Source: RFPW01 sp040401595
GTDB lineage: Bacteria; Pseudomonadota; Gammaproteobacteria; Burkholderiales; Burkholderiaceae_E
DNA: 64,000 nt
Direction: 5' to 3'
Assembly (NCBI GenBank): GCA_040401595.1
Contig: JBBAOE010000019.1
Coordinates: forward strand, 1-64,000
The position numbers and the translations under genes are program-made. Shown here one piece after another: positions 1 through 8,552 of this stretch (its first letter is position 1; each line of letters begins with the position of its first letter). The notes beneath the pieces are model-generated. The model saw only the letters and a program-made list of their open reading frames with translations. It was not told the origin of the DNA and searched no databases.

Positions 1-1403
1 GCGCCAGCGTGTCCATGCGCGCCGTGATCATGACTCTGACCGAACCGCTCCTTGCCGTGAAAGACCAGGAACACCATCCGGAACGAGTAGAACGCCGTCA
101 CGAATACGCCAGCCAACACCGCGAAATAGGCAAACCCGGCGCCGGCCTGGCCATGATGGGCAGCCTCACCAACCGCTTCGATGATGGCGTCCTTCGAATA
201 GAAGCCCGACAGGAATGGCGTGCCGATCAGGGCCAGAGACCCGATCAGCGACGTGATCCATGTGATCGGCATGTATTTGCGCAGGCCACCCATGTTGCGC
301 ATATCCTGATCGTGATGCATCCCAATGATGACCGAGCCCGCGGCCAGGAACAGAAGCGCCTTGAAGAAGGCGTGGGTCATCAGGTGAAAGATGGCTGCAG
401 AGTAGGCAGACGCACCGAGTGCGACTGTCATGTAACCGAGCTGGGACAGGGTCGAGTAGGCGACGACCCGCTTGATGTCGTTCTGAACGATACCCAGGAA
501 GCCCATGAAGAGCGCCGTAATGGAGCCGATCACGATCACAAACGACAGGGCCGCGTCGCTGAGTTCAAAGAGCGGACTCATGCGTGCCACCATAAAGATA
601 CCGGCGGTCACCATCGTGGCGGCGTGAATCAGCGCCGAGATCGGGGTCGGTCCCTCCATGGAATCAGGCAGCCAGACGTGCAACGGGAACTGCGCACTCT
701 TGCCCATGGCGCCGATGAAAAGACAGATACAGGTCACAGCCAGGAGCGGCCACTGCACGATCCCGAGATCAAGCATCTCGGCCGCTTTAGTCGGTGCAAC
801 TTCAAACACCGCTGCATAGTCGAGACTGCCGAAATGCGCCAGCACCAGGCCAATCCCCAGCGCAAAACCAAAGTCCCCCACCCGGTTCACCAGGAACGCC
901 TTGAGATTTGCGTAAATCGCAGTAGGGCGGGTGAACCAGAACCCGATGAGCAGATACGAAATCAATCCCACCGCTTCCCAGCCGAAGAAGAGCTGGACGA
1001 AGTTGTTCGACATCACGAGCATGAGCATCGCGAAGGTGAACAGGCTGATGTAGGCAAAGAAACGCTGGTAACCGGCGTCCTCTTCCATGTACCCAATGGT
1101 GTAGATGTGGACCATCAGCGAAACGAATGTGACCACGCACATCATGGTCGCGGTCAGTGTGTCGATCAGGAATCCGACCTCAAAGCGAACACCGGCAACG
1201 GTCGCCCACTCATACAACATGCCGTTGAAGCGCTCACCCGCCAAGGTGTCGAGCAGCACCGACACGGCTGCAACGAAAGACACCAGCACGCCGAGGATGG
1301 CGATGCGATGGGCATTGGCCCGACCGATCTGGTGACCAAAGAAGCCGCACAGGATGGCGCCCAGAAGGGGCGCAAACGGCACGATGAGGTAAGTGGTCTT
1401 CAT
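1..1403 (-). CDS. nuoL: NADH-quinone oxidoreductase subunit L (partial, C-terminus beyond window)
   Basis: Large antiporter-like membrane subunit of complex I, which helps couple NADH:quinone electron transfer to proton pumping in the inner membrane. The reading frame starts at the ATG at 1403 (MKTTYLIVPFAPLLGA) and runs off the left edge, showing about 467 of the usual 610-690 residues. Many hydrophobic helices are visible, as are family-typical stretches such as FFGWEAVGLISYLLIGFW, HVWLPDSMEGPTPISALIHA and FHLMTHAFFKALLFL, the last two carrying the conserved Lys/His residues of proton channels. It follows nuoK by about 30 bp in the same operon. Identification is firm; only the C-terminal lateral helix is unseen. 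Confidence 0.96.
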   Translation of the reverse strand, partial: MKTTYLIVPFAPLLGAILCGFFGHQIGRANAHRIAILGVLVSFVAAVSVLLDTLAGERFNGMLYEWATVAGVRFEVGFLIDTLTATMMCVVTFVSLMVHIYTIGYMEEDAGYQRFFAYISLFTFAMLMLVMSNNFVQLFFGWEAVGLISYLLIGFWFTRPTAIYANLKAFLVNRVGDFGFALGIGLVLAHFGSLDYAAVFEVAPTKAAEMLDLGIVQWPLLAVTCICLFIGAMGKSAQFPLHVWLPDSMEGPTPISALIHAATMVTAGIFMVARMSPLFELSDAALSFVIVIGSITALFMGFLGIVQNDIKRVVAYSTLSQLGYMTVALGASAYSAAIFHLMTHAFFKALLFLAAGSVIIGMHHDQDMRNMGGLRKYMPITWITSLIGSLALIGTPFLSGFYSKDAIIEAVGEAAHHGQAGAGFAYFAVLAGVFVTAFYSFRMVFLVFHGKERFGQSHDHGAHGHAG

Positions 1404-1434
1404 GGGCTGTGATTCCTTGCGGCCTTTCGGTGCT

Positions 1435-1758
1435 TCAGCCCTTGAGCGTGTCGAGGTCTTCGACGTTGATCGTATCGAGACCGCGAAACAGTACGACGAG
1501 GATGGCCAGGCCAATGGCCGACTCGGCCGCTGCTACGGTCAAAATGAAGAAAACAAACACCTGTCCTGCTGCATCGCCCAGAAAGTGGCTGAAGGCGATG
1601 AAGTTCATGTTCACCGCGAGCAGCATCAGTTCGATCGCCATCAGCACCACGATGACATTGCGCCGATTGAGAAAGATTCCCAAAACGCTGATCGCAAACA
1701 GAATGGCCCCGAGGACCAGGTAGTGACCGAGCGATAGCCCGGTGGCAGCCATGTTCAT
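1435..1758 (-). CDS. nuoK: NADH-quinone oxidoreductase subunit K
   Basis: Small membrane subunit of complex I with three predicted transmembrane helices, 107 residues against the usual 100-102. The stretch LMAIELMLLAVNMNFIAF contains the conserved membrane glutamates of the proton path. The ATG at 1758 overlaps the nuoJ stop as ATGA, which favours it; a second ATG two codons later is also possible. The C-terminus NVEDLDTLKG is typical of betaproteobacterial NuoK. Confidence 0.96.
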   Translation of the reverse strand: MNMAATGLSLGHYLVLGAILFAISVLGIFLNRRNVIVVLMAIELMLLAVNMNFIAFSHFLGDAAGQVFVFFILTVAAAESAIGLAILVVLFRGLDTINVEDLDTLKG

Positions 1759-2390
1759 CGGGTGGCTCCAGCATCGGTCGAAGTTTGTCCACGGGTACTG
1801 CGCGTGGGCACCGACACCAGACGGACCCGATCCTCGCGCCGAACCAGTTGGGCCTTGCCGGCGTCGTTCACCCGGGTGTCTTTACGCCGGCGCAGCGTCA
1901 ACGCAATCGCAGCAACGATCGCCACCAGCAGCAACACCGCCGCCAACTCGAAGGGATAGACGTAATTGGTGTAGATCAGTTTTCCCAGGACCCGGGTATT
2001 GTCGGTGCCAGCCGCCATCGCCGGCGCGTCGTCCTGGCGAACGCCGGAGAACCTCGCCCAGATGATGGCGGAGAGCTCGAGTACCACCGCGATACCGACA
2101 AACGCAGCAACTGGCAGATTTTTCCAGAACCCTTCCCGCAGCCGGTCCAGATCGATATCGAGCATCATCACAACAAACAGAAACAACACCATCACCGCGC
2201 CAACGTAGACCAGCACCAGCGTGATCGCCAGAAACTCAGCCTTCAGCAGCATCCAGATCCCGGACGCGTTGAAAAACGCGAGGACGAGATACAGCGCGGC
2301 ATGGACCGGATTGCGCGCGGTCACCACGCGCAGGGCCGCCGCGATTAGCACCGCCGAAAAGACGTAAAACAGGGCGGTCTTAAATTCCAT
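1755..2390 (-). CDS. nuoJ: NADH-quinone oxidoreductase subunit J
   Basis: Membrane subunit of complex I, 211 residues, starting MEFKTALFYVFSAVLIAAAL. Five hydrophobic helices occupy roughly the first 170 residues, including the conserved stretch LVYVGAVMVLFLFVVMMLDID. A basic, polar tail of about 40 residues follows (RREDRVRLVSVPTRS and onward), as in related Burkholderiales proteins. It lies 8 bp downstream of nuoI and overlaps nuoK by 4 bp, so translation is probably coupled. Confidence 0.96.
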   Translation of the reverse strand: MEFKTALFYVFSAVLIAAALRVVTARNPVHAALYLVLAFFNASGIWMLLKAEFLAITLVLVYVGAVMVLFLFVVMMLDIDLDRLREGFWKNLPVAAFVGIAVVLELSAIIWARFSGVRQDDAPAMAAGTDNTRVLGKLIYTNYVYPFELAAVLLLVAIVAAIALTLRRRKDTRVNDAGKAQLVRREDRVRLVSVPTRSTRGQTSTDAGATR

Positions 2391-2398
2391 GGCTTTGC

Positions 2399-2887
2399 TT
2401 AACGGTAGCTGGCGTCGGCTTCGCGACGTTTGGCGATCTCGGGCTCATAGCGGTCGCCGATCGCAAGCAGCATTTCCTTGGTGAAAAGCAGATCACCGCG
2501 GCGCTCACCGTGATACTCAAGCACATGCGTCTCGACAATTGAATCCACCGGGCAGCTCTCTTCGCAGAATCCGCAGAAGATGCATTTCGTCAGATCGATG
2601 TCGTAGCGGGTGGTACGACGCGTTCCATCATCGCGTACCTCACTCTCGATGGTGATGGCCATCGCCGGGCAGACCGCCTCACACAGCTTGCAGGCGATGC
2701 AACGCTCTTCGCCGTTCGGATAACGACGCAGCGCATGCAAGCCCCGAAAGCGCGGGGAATAGGGGGTCTTCTCTTCGGGGAACTGCACGGTGATCTTGCG
2801 TGCAAAGAGATTACGCCCGGTCAGACGCATCCCCTTGAGCAGTTCCGTCAACATGAAGCTGGACACGAAGTCCCTGATTGCCTGCAT
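2399..2887 (-). CDS. nuoI: NADH-quinone oxidoreductase subunit I
   Basis: Peripheral-arm subunit of complex I carrying two [4Fe-4S] clusters (N6a and N6b) that pass electrons towards NuoB. Both ferredoxin motifs are intact: CIACKLCEAVCP near residue 71 and CIFCGFCEESCP near residue 111. Length is 162 residues, normal for proteobacteria. The N-terminus (SSFMLTELLKGMRLTGRNLF) is the amphipathic segment that contacts the membrane arm. It lies 6 bp after nuoH. Confidence 0.97.
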   Translation of the reverse strand: MQAIRDFVSSFMLTELLKGMRLTGRNLFARKITVQFPEEKTPYSPRFRGLHALRRYPNGEERCIACKLCEAVCPAMAITIESEVRDDGTRRTTRYDIDLTKCIFCGFCEESCPVDSIVETHVLEYHGERRGDLLFTKEMLLAIGDRYEPEIAKRREADASYR

Positions 2888-2893
2888 TTCTGG

Positions 2894-3979
2894 TTACCCC
2901 CAGATATCGAACGGAGAGATGCGCCACAACCCGACGACGACGATCCAGACCAGCGTCACGGGAATAAAGATCTTCCAGCCCAGACGCATGATCTGGTCAA
3001 AGCGGAATCTCGGGAACGTGGCGCGCACCCAAAGGAACATGGTGCACATGACGAAGGTCTTGGCGAATAGCCAGAACCAGTTCACGAACCAAGTCGCGAA
3101 CGGCAGTTCGAACGGCAAGGAAATCGGTGCATCCCAGCCGCCAAGGAACATGATCGACGCCAGCGCGCTCACCAGGATGATGTTGGCGTACTCGGCCAGA
3201 AAGAACACGGCGAAGGCCATGCCGGAATACTCAACCATGTGACCAGCGACGATTTCGCTCTCGCCCTCGACCACGTCAAAGGGGTGCCGATTGGTTTCGG
3301 CTAGACCGGAAATAAAGTAGACCACAAAGATCGGCAGCAGTGGCAACCAGTTCCAGGACAGAAAGTTCAGTCCCATATCCGCGAAGCGTCCGCGCTGCTG
3401 AACCTCGACGATATCGGTGATGTTCAGGCTGTTACTCGTCATGAGCACGATCACCATCGCAAACCCGATCGCCAGTTCGTAGGACACCATCTGTGCCGAT
3501 GCCCGCATGGCACCGAGAAACGCGTACTTCGAATTCGATGCCCAGCCGGCAAGGATCACGCCATAGACTTCGAGCGACGTGATCGCCATCAGATACAACA
3601 ATCCGGCATTGATATTGGCCAGCGCAAGGTCGGGACCGAACGGAATCACGGCCCATGCCGCCAAGGCCGGCATGATTGTCATGATCGGTCCCAGCAGATA
3701 CAGGCGTTTGTCGGCCGCCGTCGGCAGGATGATCTCCTTGAACATCAGCTTCAAGCCATCCGCAATGGGCTGAAGCAGTCCTTTGGGACCGACGCGGTTG
3801 GGCCCAATCCGGACCTGAATCCAGCCGATGAACTTGCGCTCCCACAAGGTCAGGTAGGCCAGACAGATCATCAGGGGCGCAACGATCGCAATAATGCGAA
3901 CGAGCGCCCACACCAGAGGCCAGACGCCGCCAAAGACGTCGACCCCTTGTTGCTGGAGCGTGCTTAACAGGTTGGGCAT
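2894..3979 (-). CDS. nuoH: NADH-quinone oxidoreductase subunit H
   Basis: Membrane subunit that forms the quinone chamber with NuoB and NuoD. It has 361 residues and eight or so transmembrane helices. Conserved cytoplasmic loops are visible: TLWERKFIGWIQVRIGPNRVGP near residue 45 and ETNRHPFDVVEGESEIVAG near residue 228, which carries the acidic residues linked to quinone coupling. The gene starts 18 bp after nuoG. Confidence 0.97.
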   Translation of the reverse strand: MPNLLSTLQQQGVDVFGGVWPLVWALVRIIAIVAPLMICLAYLTLWERKFIGWIQVRIGPNRVGPKGLLQPIADGLKLMFKEIILPTAADKRLYLLGPIMTIMPALAAWAVIPFGPDLALANINAGLLYLMAITSLEVYGVILAGWASNSKYAFLGAMRASAQMVSYELAIGFAMVIVLMTSNSLNITDIVEVQQRGRFADMGLNFLSWNWLPLLPIFVVYFISGLAETNRHPFDVVEGESEIVAGHMVEYSGMAFAVFFLAEYANIILVSALASIMFLGGWDAPISLPFELPFATWFVNWFWLFAKTFVMCTMFLWVRATFPRFRFDQIMRLGWKIFIPVTLVWIVVVGLWRISPFDIWG

Positions 3980-3997
3980 GATCGCTTGGCTCCTGAC

Positions 3998-6574
3998 TCA
4001 GGCCCGGGTAACCGTGACCGCACCCGACCAGGCACCGGCAGCCACCGTCGAGGGATGGGCGCCGTCCACGCGAACACAGCCCGCAGGCACATGGTCGTCA
4101 ACAGCAATCGAAAGCCGCGCCCCCAGAGAGACTTGTGCACCGGACGCATGCGCGGAATGATCACCGTGACCGGCAGCGACCGCCGGAGCAACCAGAACGG
4201 TTTCGCCCGCCGTCAAACCGAGCGCTGCGAGTGTCACCGACGCAACGATCGCCTGCGGCGCACGTGCGACTCGGGTTTCCTGCAGGGCCGACGATCGACG
4301 AACGATTCCATCGACCGCATACAAGGGCAACTCAGCGATCCGCTCGAGCGTGCCTGATGGTGCACGGCCCGGCTCAGTTCCCAGCCCAGTTCCCAGCTCA
4401 GGTCCCAAGTGCGCCGCACCTGCGCTGACCCGCGCAGCGCCGGCATCGGTCGCAGTCAGGGCTGACGCCTTCAATCCGTTATCGAGTCCAGCACGCAGTG
4501 GTGCTGCGTCCTGGCGCGGTGTCGATGCCAGACCTGACCCGCCCAGCACATCATCGCGCACCTGCTCCGAGCGATCGATCGCATCAAAACCAGGCGCCCC
4601 GAACATCGACCCCAACACGCGCAGCACTTTCCAGCCGGGGCGCGCATCGCCCTGCGGCTTGACGACACCGTTAAAGCTCTGCGCACGACCCTCACAGGAC
4701 ACATAGGTTCCGGAGGTCTCGGTAAACGGCGTGATCGGCAGCAGCACATGCGCGCTCGCGAGCAAGGATTCACTGCGATACGCACTCAGCGCAACGACCG
4801 TTTCGGCGTGCGCCAGGGCATGTCCAAACACCAGCGGATCCACCGAGTCCAGTTCGGGCTCGAGGTTAATCAGCAGGTAGCCGCGCCGAGGCTGCTCGAC
4901 CATGGCGTGTGCATCCAGCCCACCCGCCAGCGGCACACAACCGGCCAGCCAGGCGCCCACGCTATTGGCCGAGTCACCGACGACGCCAAGCGTCGCGCCG
5001 CATTGCTGCGCAATCCAGCTCGCCAGAAGATTGAGTGCGCTCGCCTGGGCATGGCGCATCGCCCCATGACCCAGCCAAATGGCCTTGGCCGCAGGATTGG
5101 CCGAGGCGTTGGCCGAGGCATCGGGCAGTTCCGCCATCAGGGATTCAACAATCCGTGCGACAAGCGCCGCGGTTTGCGTCGACCCAACCGACCCAACCGA
5201 CCCAACCGACGCAGCCAATGCAGCCAGCGCAGACGGCAATGCAATCGAACGTTTCTCGGCAATCTGATGGGCGACGTCCGCCAGCACCGCAACCCATTGC
5301 GACGGCGCCAGCACGACTTGGGCATGCAGCGGCATCAAGGGATCTTCAGCAACCGACTGCAGCACGGAAATTTGCGCACCGCGTCCAGCCGCTTTGCGCA
5401 CGCGCACCGTCAGTAACGGTGAGTCATTGCGCAACAGGCCACCGATGACAAAGAGTCGCTCGAGCCCATCGACGGCCGCGACGGGCATTCCAAGCCACGG
5501 TGCCCCCTGGCGGGCAGCATCGATCGAAAAATCACGCTGACGCACCCGATGGTCGATGTGATCGGTCCCCAATGACCGACCGAGCCGAGCCGCCAGTGCC
5601 AGCTCTTCAAGGGTCGACGAAGCGGCGGCGAGCACCCCCAATCCACCCGGTTCCCGAGCCACATCCCGAAGCCGATTTGCTGCGGTCTCGAGAGCCGCCT
5701 TCCATTCAACTTCGTGCCAGACACCGTGATCATCCTTGACCATCGGCACCGTCAATCGGTCGGCCGCGTTGAGACCTTCGTACGAGAACCGGTCCCGATC
5801 GCTGATCCAGCACTCGTTCACGGATTCCTGCTCAAAGGGCACGACGCGCATGACCCGATCGAGCTTGACCTGGATATTGAGGTTCGATCCGAGCGAGTCG
5901 TGCGGACTGACCGAGCGGCGCCGGGAAAGCTCCCAGGTCCGTGCGGAATAGCGGAATGGCTTACTCGTGAGCGCGCCCACGGGACAGATGTCGATCATGT
6001 TGCCCGACACTTCGGACTCGACCGAACGGCCCACGAAACTCATGATTTCGCTGTGCTGTCCACGCCCGGCCATCCCGAGCTCCATGACACCGGCCACTTC
6101 CTGGCCAAAGCGAACGCAGCGTGTGCAGTGAATGCAGCGCGACATTTCCTCGGCCGAGATGAGCGGACCCATCGGCTTGTGGAACACCACGCGCTTGGCG
6201 TCGTCATAGCGACTGCTGCTGCTGCCATAGCCCACGGCCAGATCCTGCAGCTGGCATTCGCCGCCCTGATCGCAGATCGGGCAATCAAGCGGGTGGTTGA
6301 TCAGCAAAAATTCCATCACGGCTTTCTGCGCAGCGATGGCTTTTTCCGAGCGGGTCCACACCTTCATTCCGGGGGTGACCGGGGTTGCGCAGGCCGGCAG
6401 CGCTTTGGGCGCCTTTTCGACTTCGACCAGACACATCCGGCAATTCGCCGCGATGCTGAGTTTCTTGTGATAACAAAAATGTGGAACGTACAAACCCAGA
6501 GAATTGGCGGCATGCATGACCATGCTGCCCTCGACGACCGAGGCGGGTTTGCCGTCGATTTCGAGTTCAATCAT
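3998..6574 (-). CDS. nuoG: NADH-quinone oxidoreductase subunit G (enlarged)
   Basis: Peripheral-arm Fe-S subunit. I place the start at the ATG at 6574 (MIELEIDGKPASVVEG), which overlaps the nuoF stop as ATGA; a longer frame to 6592 exists but has no support. The N-terminal third carries the cluster ligands: HFCYHKKL, NCRMCLVEVE and PACATP for [2Fe-2S], the HPLDCPICDQGGECQLQD segment, CIHCTRCVRFGQEVAG, and CPVGAL. The molybdopterin-like C-terminal half is degenerate and unusually repetitive: SVGSVGSVGS from three 9-bp repeats at 5181-5207, ASANASANP, and ELGTGLGTEPG near 4380-4410. At 858 residues it is longer than the roughly 775 usual in betaproteobacteria, and these insertions account for part of that. 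Confidence 0.96.
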   Translation of the reverse strand: MIELEIDGKPASVVEGSMVMHAANSLGLYVPHFCYHKKLSIAANCRMCLVEVEKAPKALPACATPVTPGMKVWTRSEKAIAAQKAVMEFLLINHPLDCPICDQGGECQLQDLAVGYGSSSSRYDDAKRVVFHKPMGPLISAEEMSRCIHCTRCVRFGQEVAGVMELGMAGRGQHSEIMSFVGRSVESEVSGNMIDICPVGALTSKPFRYSARTWELSRRRSVSPHDSLGSNLNIQVKLDRVMRVVPFEQESVNECWISDRDRFSYEGLNAADRLTVPMVKDDHGVWHEVEWKAALETAANRLRDVAREPGGLGVLAAASSTLEELALAARLGRSLGTDHIDHRVRQRDFSIDAARQGAPWLGMPVAAVDGLERLFVIGGLLRNDSPLLTVRVRKAAGRGAQISVLQSVAEDPLMPLHAQVVLAPSQWVAVLADVAHQIAEKRSIALPSALAALAASVGSVGSVGSTQTAALVARIVESLMAELPDASANASANPAAKAIWLGHGAMRHAQASALNLLASWIAQQCGATLGVVGDSANSVGAWLAGCVPLAGGLDAHAMVEQPRRGYLLINLEPELDSVDPLVFGHALAHAETVVALSAYRSESLLASAHVLLPITPFTETSGTYVSCEGRAQSFNGVVKPQGDARPGWKVLRVLGSMFGAPGFDAIDRSEQVRDDVLGGSGLASTPRQDAAPLRAGLDNGLKASALTATDAGAARVSAGAAHLGPELGTGLGTEPGRAPSGTLERIAELPLYAVDGIVRRSSALQETRVARAPQAIVASVTLAALGLTAGETVLVAPAVAAGHGDHSAHASGAQVSLGARLSIAVDDHVPAGCVRVDGAHPSTVAAGAWSGAVTVTRA
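5181..5207. repeat. 9-bp tandem repeat, three copies, inside nuoG
   Basis: Three exact copies of gacccaacc in tandem. On the coding strand they add SVGSVGSVG to NuoG without breaking frame, in the variable C-terminal half of the protein. This is one of several short in-frame repeats in unrelated genes of this window. Confidence 0.9.
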
Positions 6575-7917
6575 GAGTGATCCACCAGGCAACGCTTGTG
6601 TTCGATGTGATAAGCAAATTCATCACGGTAGTGCTTGAGGAAGCCCTTGACCGGCATCGCGGCGGCATCGCCAAGAGCACAGATCGTACGGCCCATGATG
6701 TTGTCGGCGACTCCGCCGAGGCGGTCCAGATCTTCGAGGCGGCCTTGGCCGTGTTCAATGCGATGCACCATGCGCGACAGCCAACCCGTCCCTTCACGGC
6801 AGGGGGTGCATTGCCCACAGGATTCTTCGTAATAGAAATGTGACAAGCGCGCGAGCGATCGCACCATGCAGCGGGTCTCATCCATCACGATCACGGCGCC
6901 AGAACCCAGCATCGAGCCCGCCTTGGCGATGGCATCGTAGTCCATCGTGATATCCATCATGATGCCCGCCGGCAGAACCGGGGCCGAGGATCCACCCGGG
7001 ATCACGGCCTTCAGCGCGCGCCCGTCGCGCATGCCACCGGCCAGTTCGAGAAGCTTGGCGAACGGCGTTCCCAGCGGGATTTCGTAGTTGCCCGGGCGCT
7101 CGACATCGCCGCTGATCGAAAAAAGCTTGGTACCGCCATTGTTTGGCTTGCCCACGGCAAGAAAGGCAGCGCCGCCATTGCGGATGATCCAGGGGACCGC
7201 GGCGAAGGTCTCGGTGTTGTTAATGGTCGTCGGTTTGCCAAACAAGCCGTAGCTCGCCGGGAACGGCGGCTTGAACCGCGGCTGCCCCTTTTTGCCCTCA
7301 AGGGATTCGAGCAGCGCTGTCTCTTCGCCACAAATATAGGCACCGAAGCCATGATGGGCATGGAGCTGAAAACTGAACGATGAGCCGAGGATGTGATCGC
7401 CCAGCAAGCCAGCCGCCCTCGCCTCTTCAAGCGCTTCTTCGAACCGTTCGTAGGTCGAGAAGATCTCGCCGTGAATGTAGTTGTAGCCGACCGGAATCCC
7501 CATCGCATAAGCTGCGATCGCCATCCCTTCGATGACGATGTGCGGGTTGTAGCGCAGGATGTCGCGATCCTTGAAGGTTCCGGGCTCCCCTTCGTCAGAA
7601 TTGCAGACCAGGTATTTCGAGCCCGGGAAGGCGCGGGGCATGAAGCTCCACTTCAGACCGGTCGGAAAACCTGCGCCGCCGCGTCCACGCAGGACACTGG
7701 CCTTGACTTCCGCAATCACTTGCTCAGGCGTCAGGCCTGCGCCACCGTCCTTGCCAAGAATCTTGCGCAAGGCCTGGTATCCGCCCCGGGACTCATAGTC
7801 TTTGAGGCGCCAGACATCGGGCCCAGACAGATCCGCCATGATCTGCGGGGAGATGTGACGCCCGTGAAAACAGGTTTCGACGGCGTGGTTGACCTGGATC
7901 GGTTCAATGGCACCCAT
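6571..7917 (-). CDS. nuoF: NADH-quinone oxidoreductase subunit F (NADH-binding)
   Basis: Binds NADH and FMN and holds one [4Fe-4S] cluster; it is where electrons enter complex I. Length is 448 residues. Visible motifs are GRGGAGFPTGLKW near residue 74 (nucleotide-binding loop), CNSDEGEPGTFKDR (FMN), and ESCGQCTPCREGTGWL near residue 365 with three cluster cysteines, followed by the fourth in GRTICALGDA. It follows nuoE by 33 bp and overlaps nuoG by 4 bp. Confidence 0.97.
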   Translation of the reverse strand: MGAIEPIQVNHAVETCFHGRHISPQIMADLSGPDVWRLKDYESRGGYQALRKILGKDGGAGLTPEQVIAEVKASVLRGRGGAGFPTGLKWSFMPRAFPGSKYLVCNSDEGEPGTFKDRDILRYNPHIVIEGMAIAAYAMGIPVGYNYIHGEIFSTYERFEEALEEARAAGLLGDHILGSSFSFQLHAHHGFGAYICGEETALLESLEGKKGQPRFKPPFPASYGLFGKPTTINNTETFAAVPWIIRNGGAAFLAVGKPNNGGTKLFSISGDVERPGNYEIPLGTPFAKLLELAGGMRDGRALKAVIPGGSSAPVLPAGIMMDITMDYDAIAKAGSMLGSGAVIVMDETRCMVRSLARLSHFYYEESCGQCTPCREGTGWLSRMVHRIEHGQGRLEDLDRLGGVADNIMGRTICALGDAAAMPVKGFLKHYRDEFAYHIEHKRCLVDHS

Positions 7918-7950
7918 GAGAATTCCTTTCGCAGCCTGTTGCGGGCGCCG

Positions 7951-8523
7951 TCACGCGACGTCAACGCGGTTACCGGGGTTCACCCCGGGGGCCTTGGCGC
8001 GCAACTCGTCGAGCAGCGCGTCGAGTTTGACCTCGTCGCAAAAACTCTCCATCCGCGTATCGTTCACCAGCAAGACGGGCGCGTCGGCACACGCGCCCAT
8101 GCACTCGCCTTCGCGCAGACTGAACATGCCGTCCGCTGTTGTTTCGCCGTAGCCCACCCCCAGTGTGCGCTGCAGGTATTGCCCGGCGCGATCTGCGTGG
8201 CGCAAGGCACAGGGCAGATTGGTACAGACCGTGAGCTTGAAACGCCCGATCGGCTGGGTGTTGTACATCGTGTAAAAGGTGGCCACTTCGTGGACCGCGA
8301 TCGGTGGCATCCCGAGGGTCTTGGCGACATCCTCGACCACCTCGGGGCTCATCCAGCCCTTTTCCTGCTGCGCGATCGTCAGCGAGGCCATCACCGCGGC
8401 CTGCTTCTGGTCCGGTGGGTACTTGGCGACCTCGCGAGCGATCTTGGCGTAGGCGGCATCCGACAGCAGGCGCGTTGAACCGGCGCTACTGGGGGACGGA
8501 TGAACTGGATTTGTGGTCGTCAT
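7951..8523 (-). CDS. nuoE: NADH-quinone oxidoreductase subunit E
   Basis: Thioredoxin-like [2Fe-2S] subunit that partners NuoF in the NADH module. Cluster ligands appear as CTNLPC and later CMGAC, the spacing expected for NuoE. The protein has 190 residues, slightly longer than usual because of a Ser/Pro-rich N-terminal extension (TTTNPVHPSPSSAGS) and a short C-terminal tail. The start at 8523 is 29 bp below nuoD and fits the operon. Confidence 0.96.
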   Translation of the reverse strand: MTTTNPVHPSPSSAGSTRLLSDAAYAKIAREVAKYPPDQKQAAVMASLTIAQQEKGWMSPEVVEDVAKTLGMPPIAVHEVATFYTMYNTQPIGRFKLTVCTNLPCALRHADRAGQYLQRTLGVGYGETTADGMFSLREGECMGACADAPVLLVNDTRMESFCDEVKLDALLDELRAKAPGVNPGNRVDVA

Positions 8524-8552
8524 CGAGGAGTCTGCTGCTGTCTGCTTCTGAT

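Noticed and set aside
9..1412. 467-codon open frame on the plus strand opposite nuoL
   Set aside because: The minus-strand frame has clear NuoL motifs and membrane helices. The plus-strand product is a His/Arg/Gln-rich shadow with no recognisable domain, typical of high-GC antisense frames.
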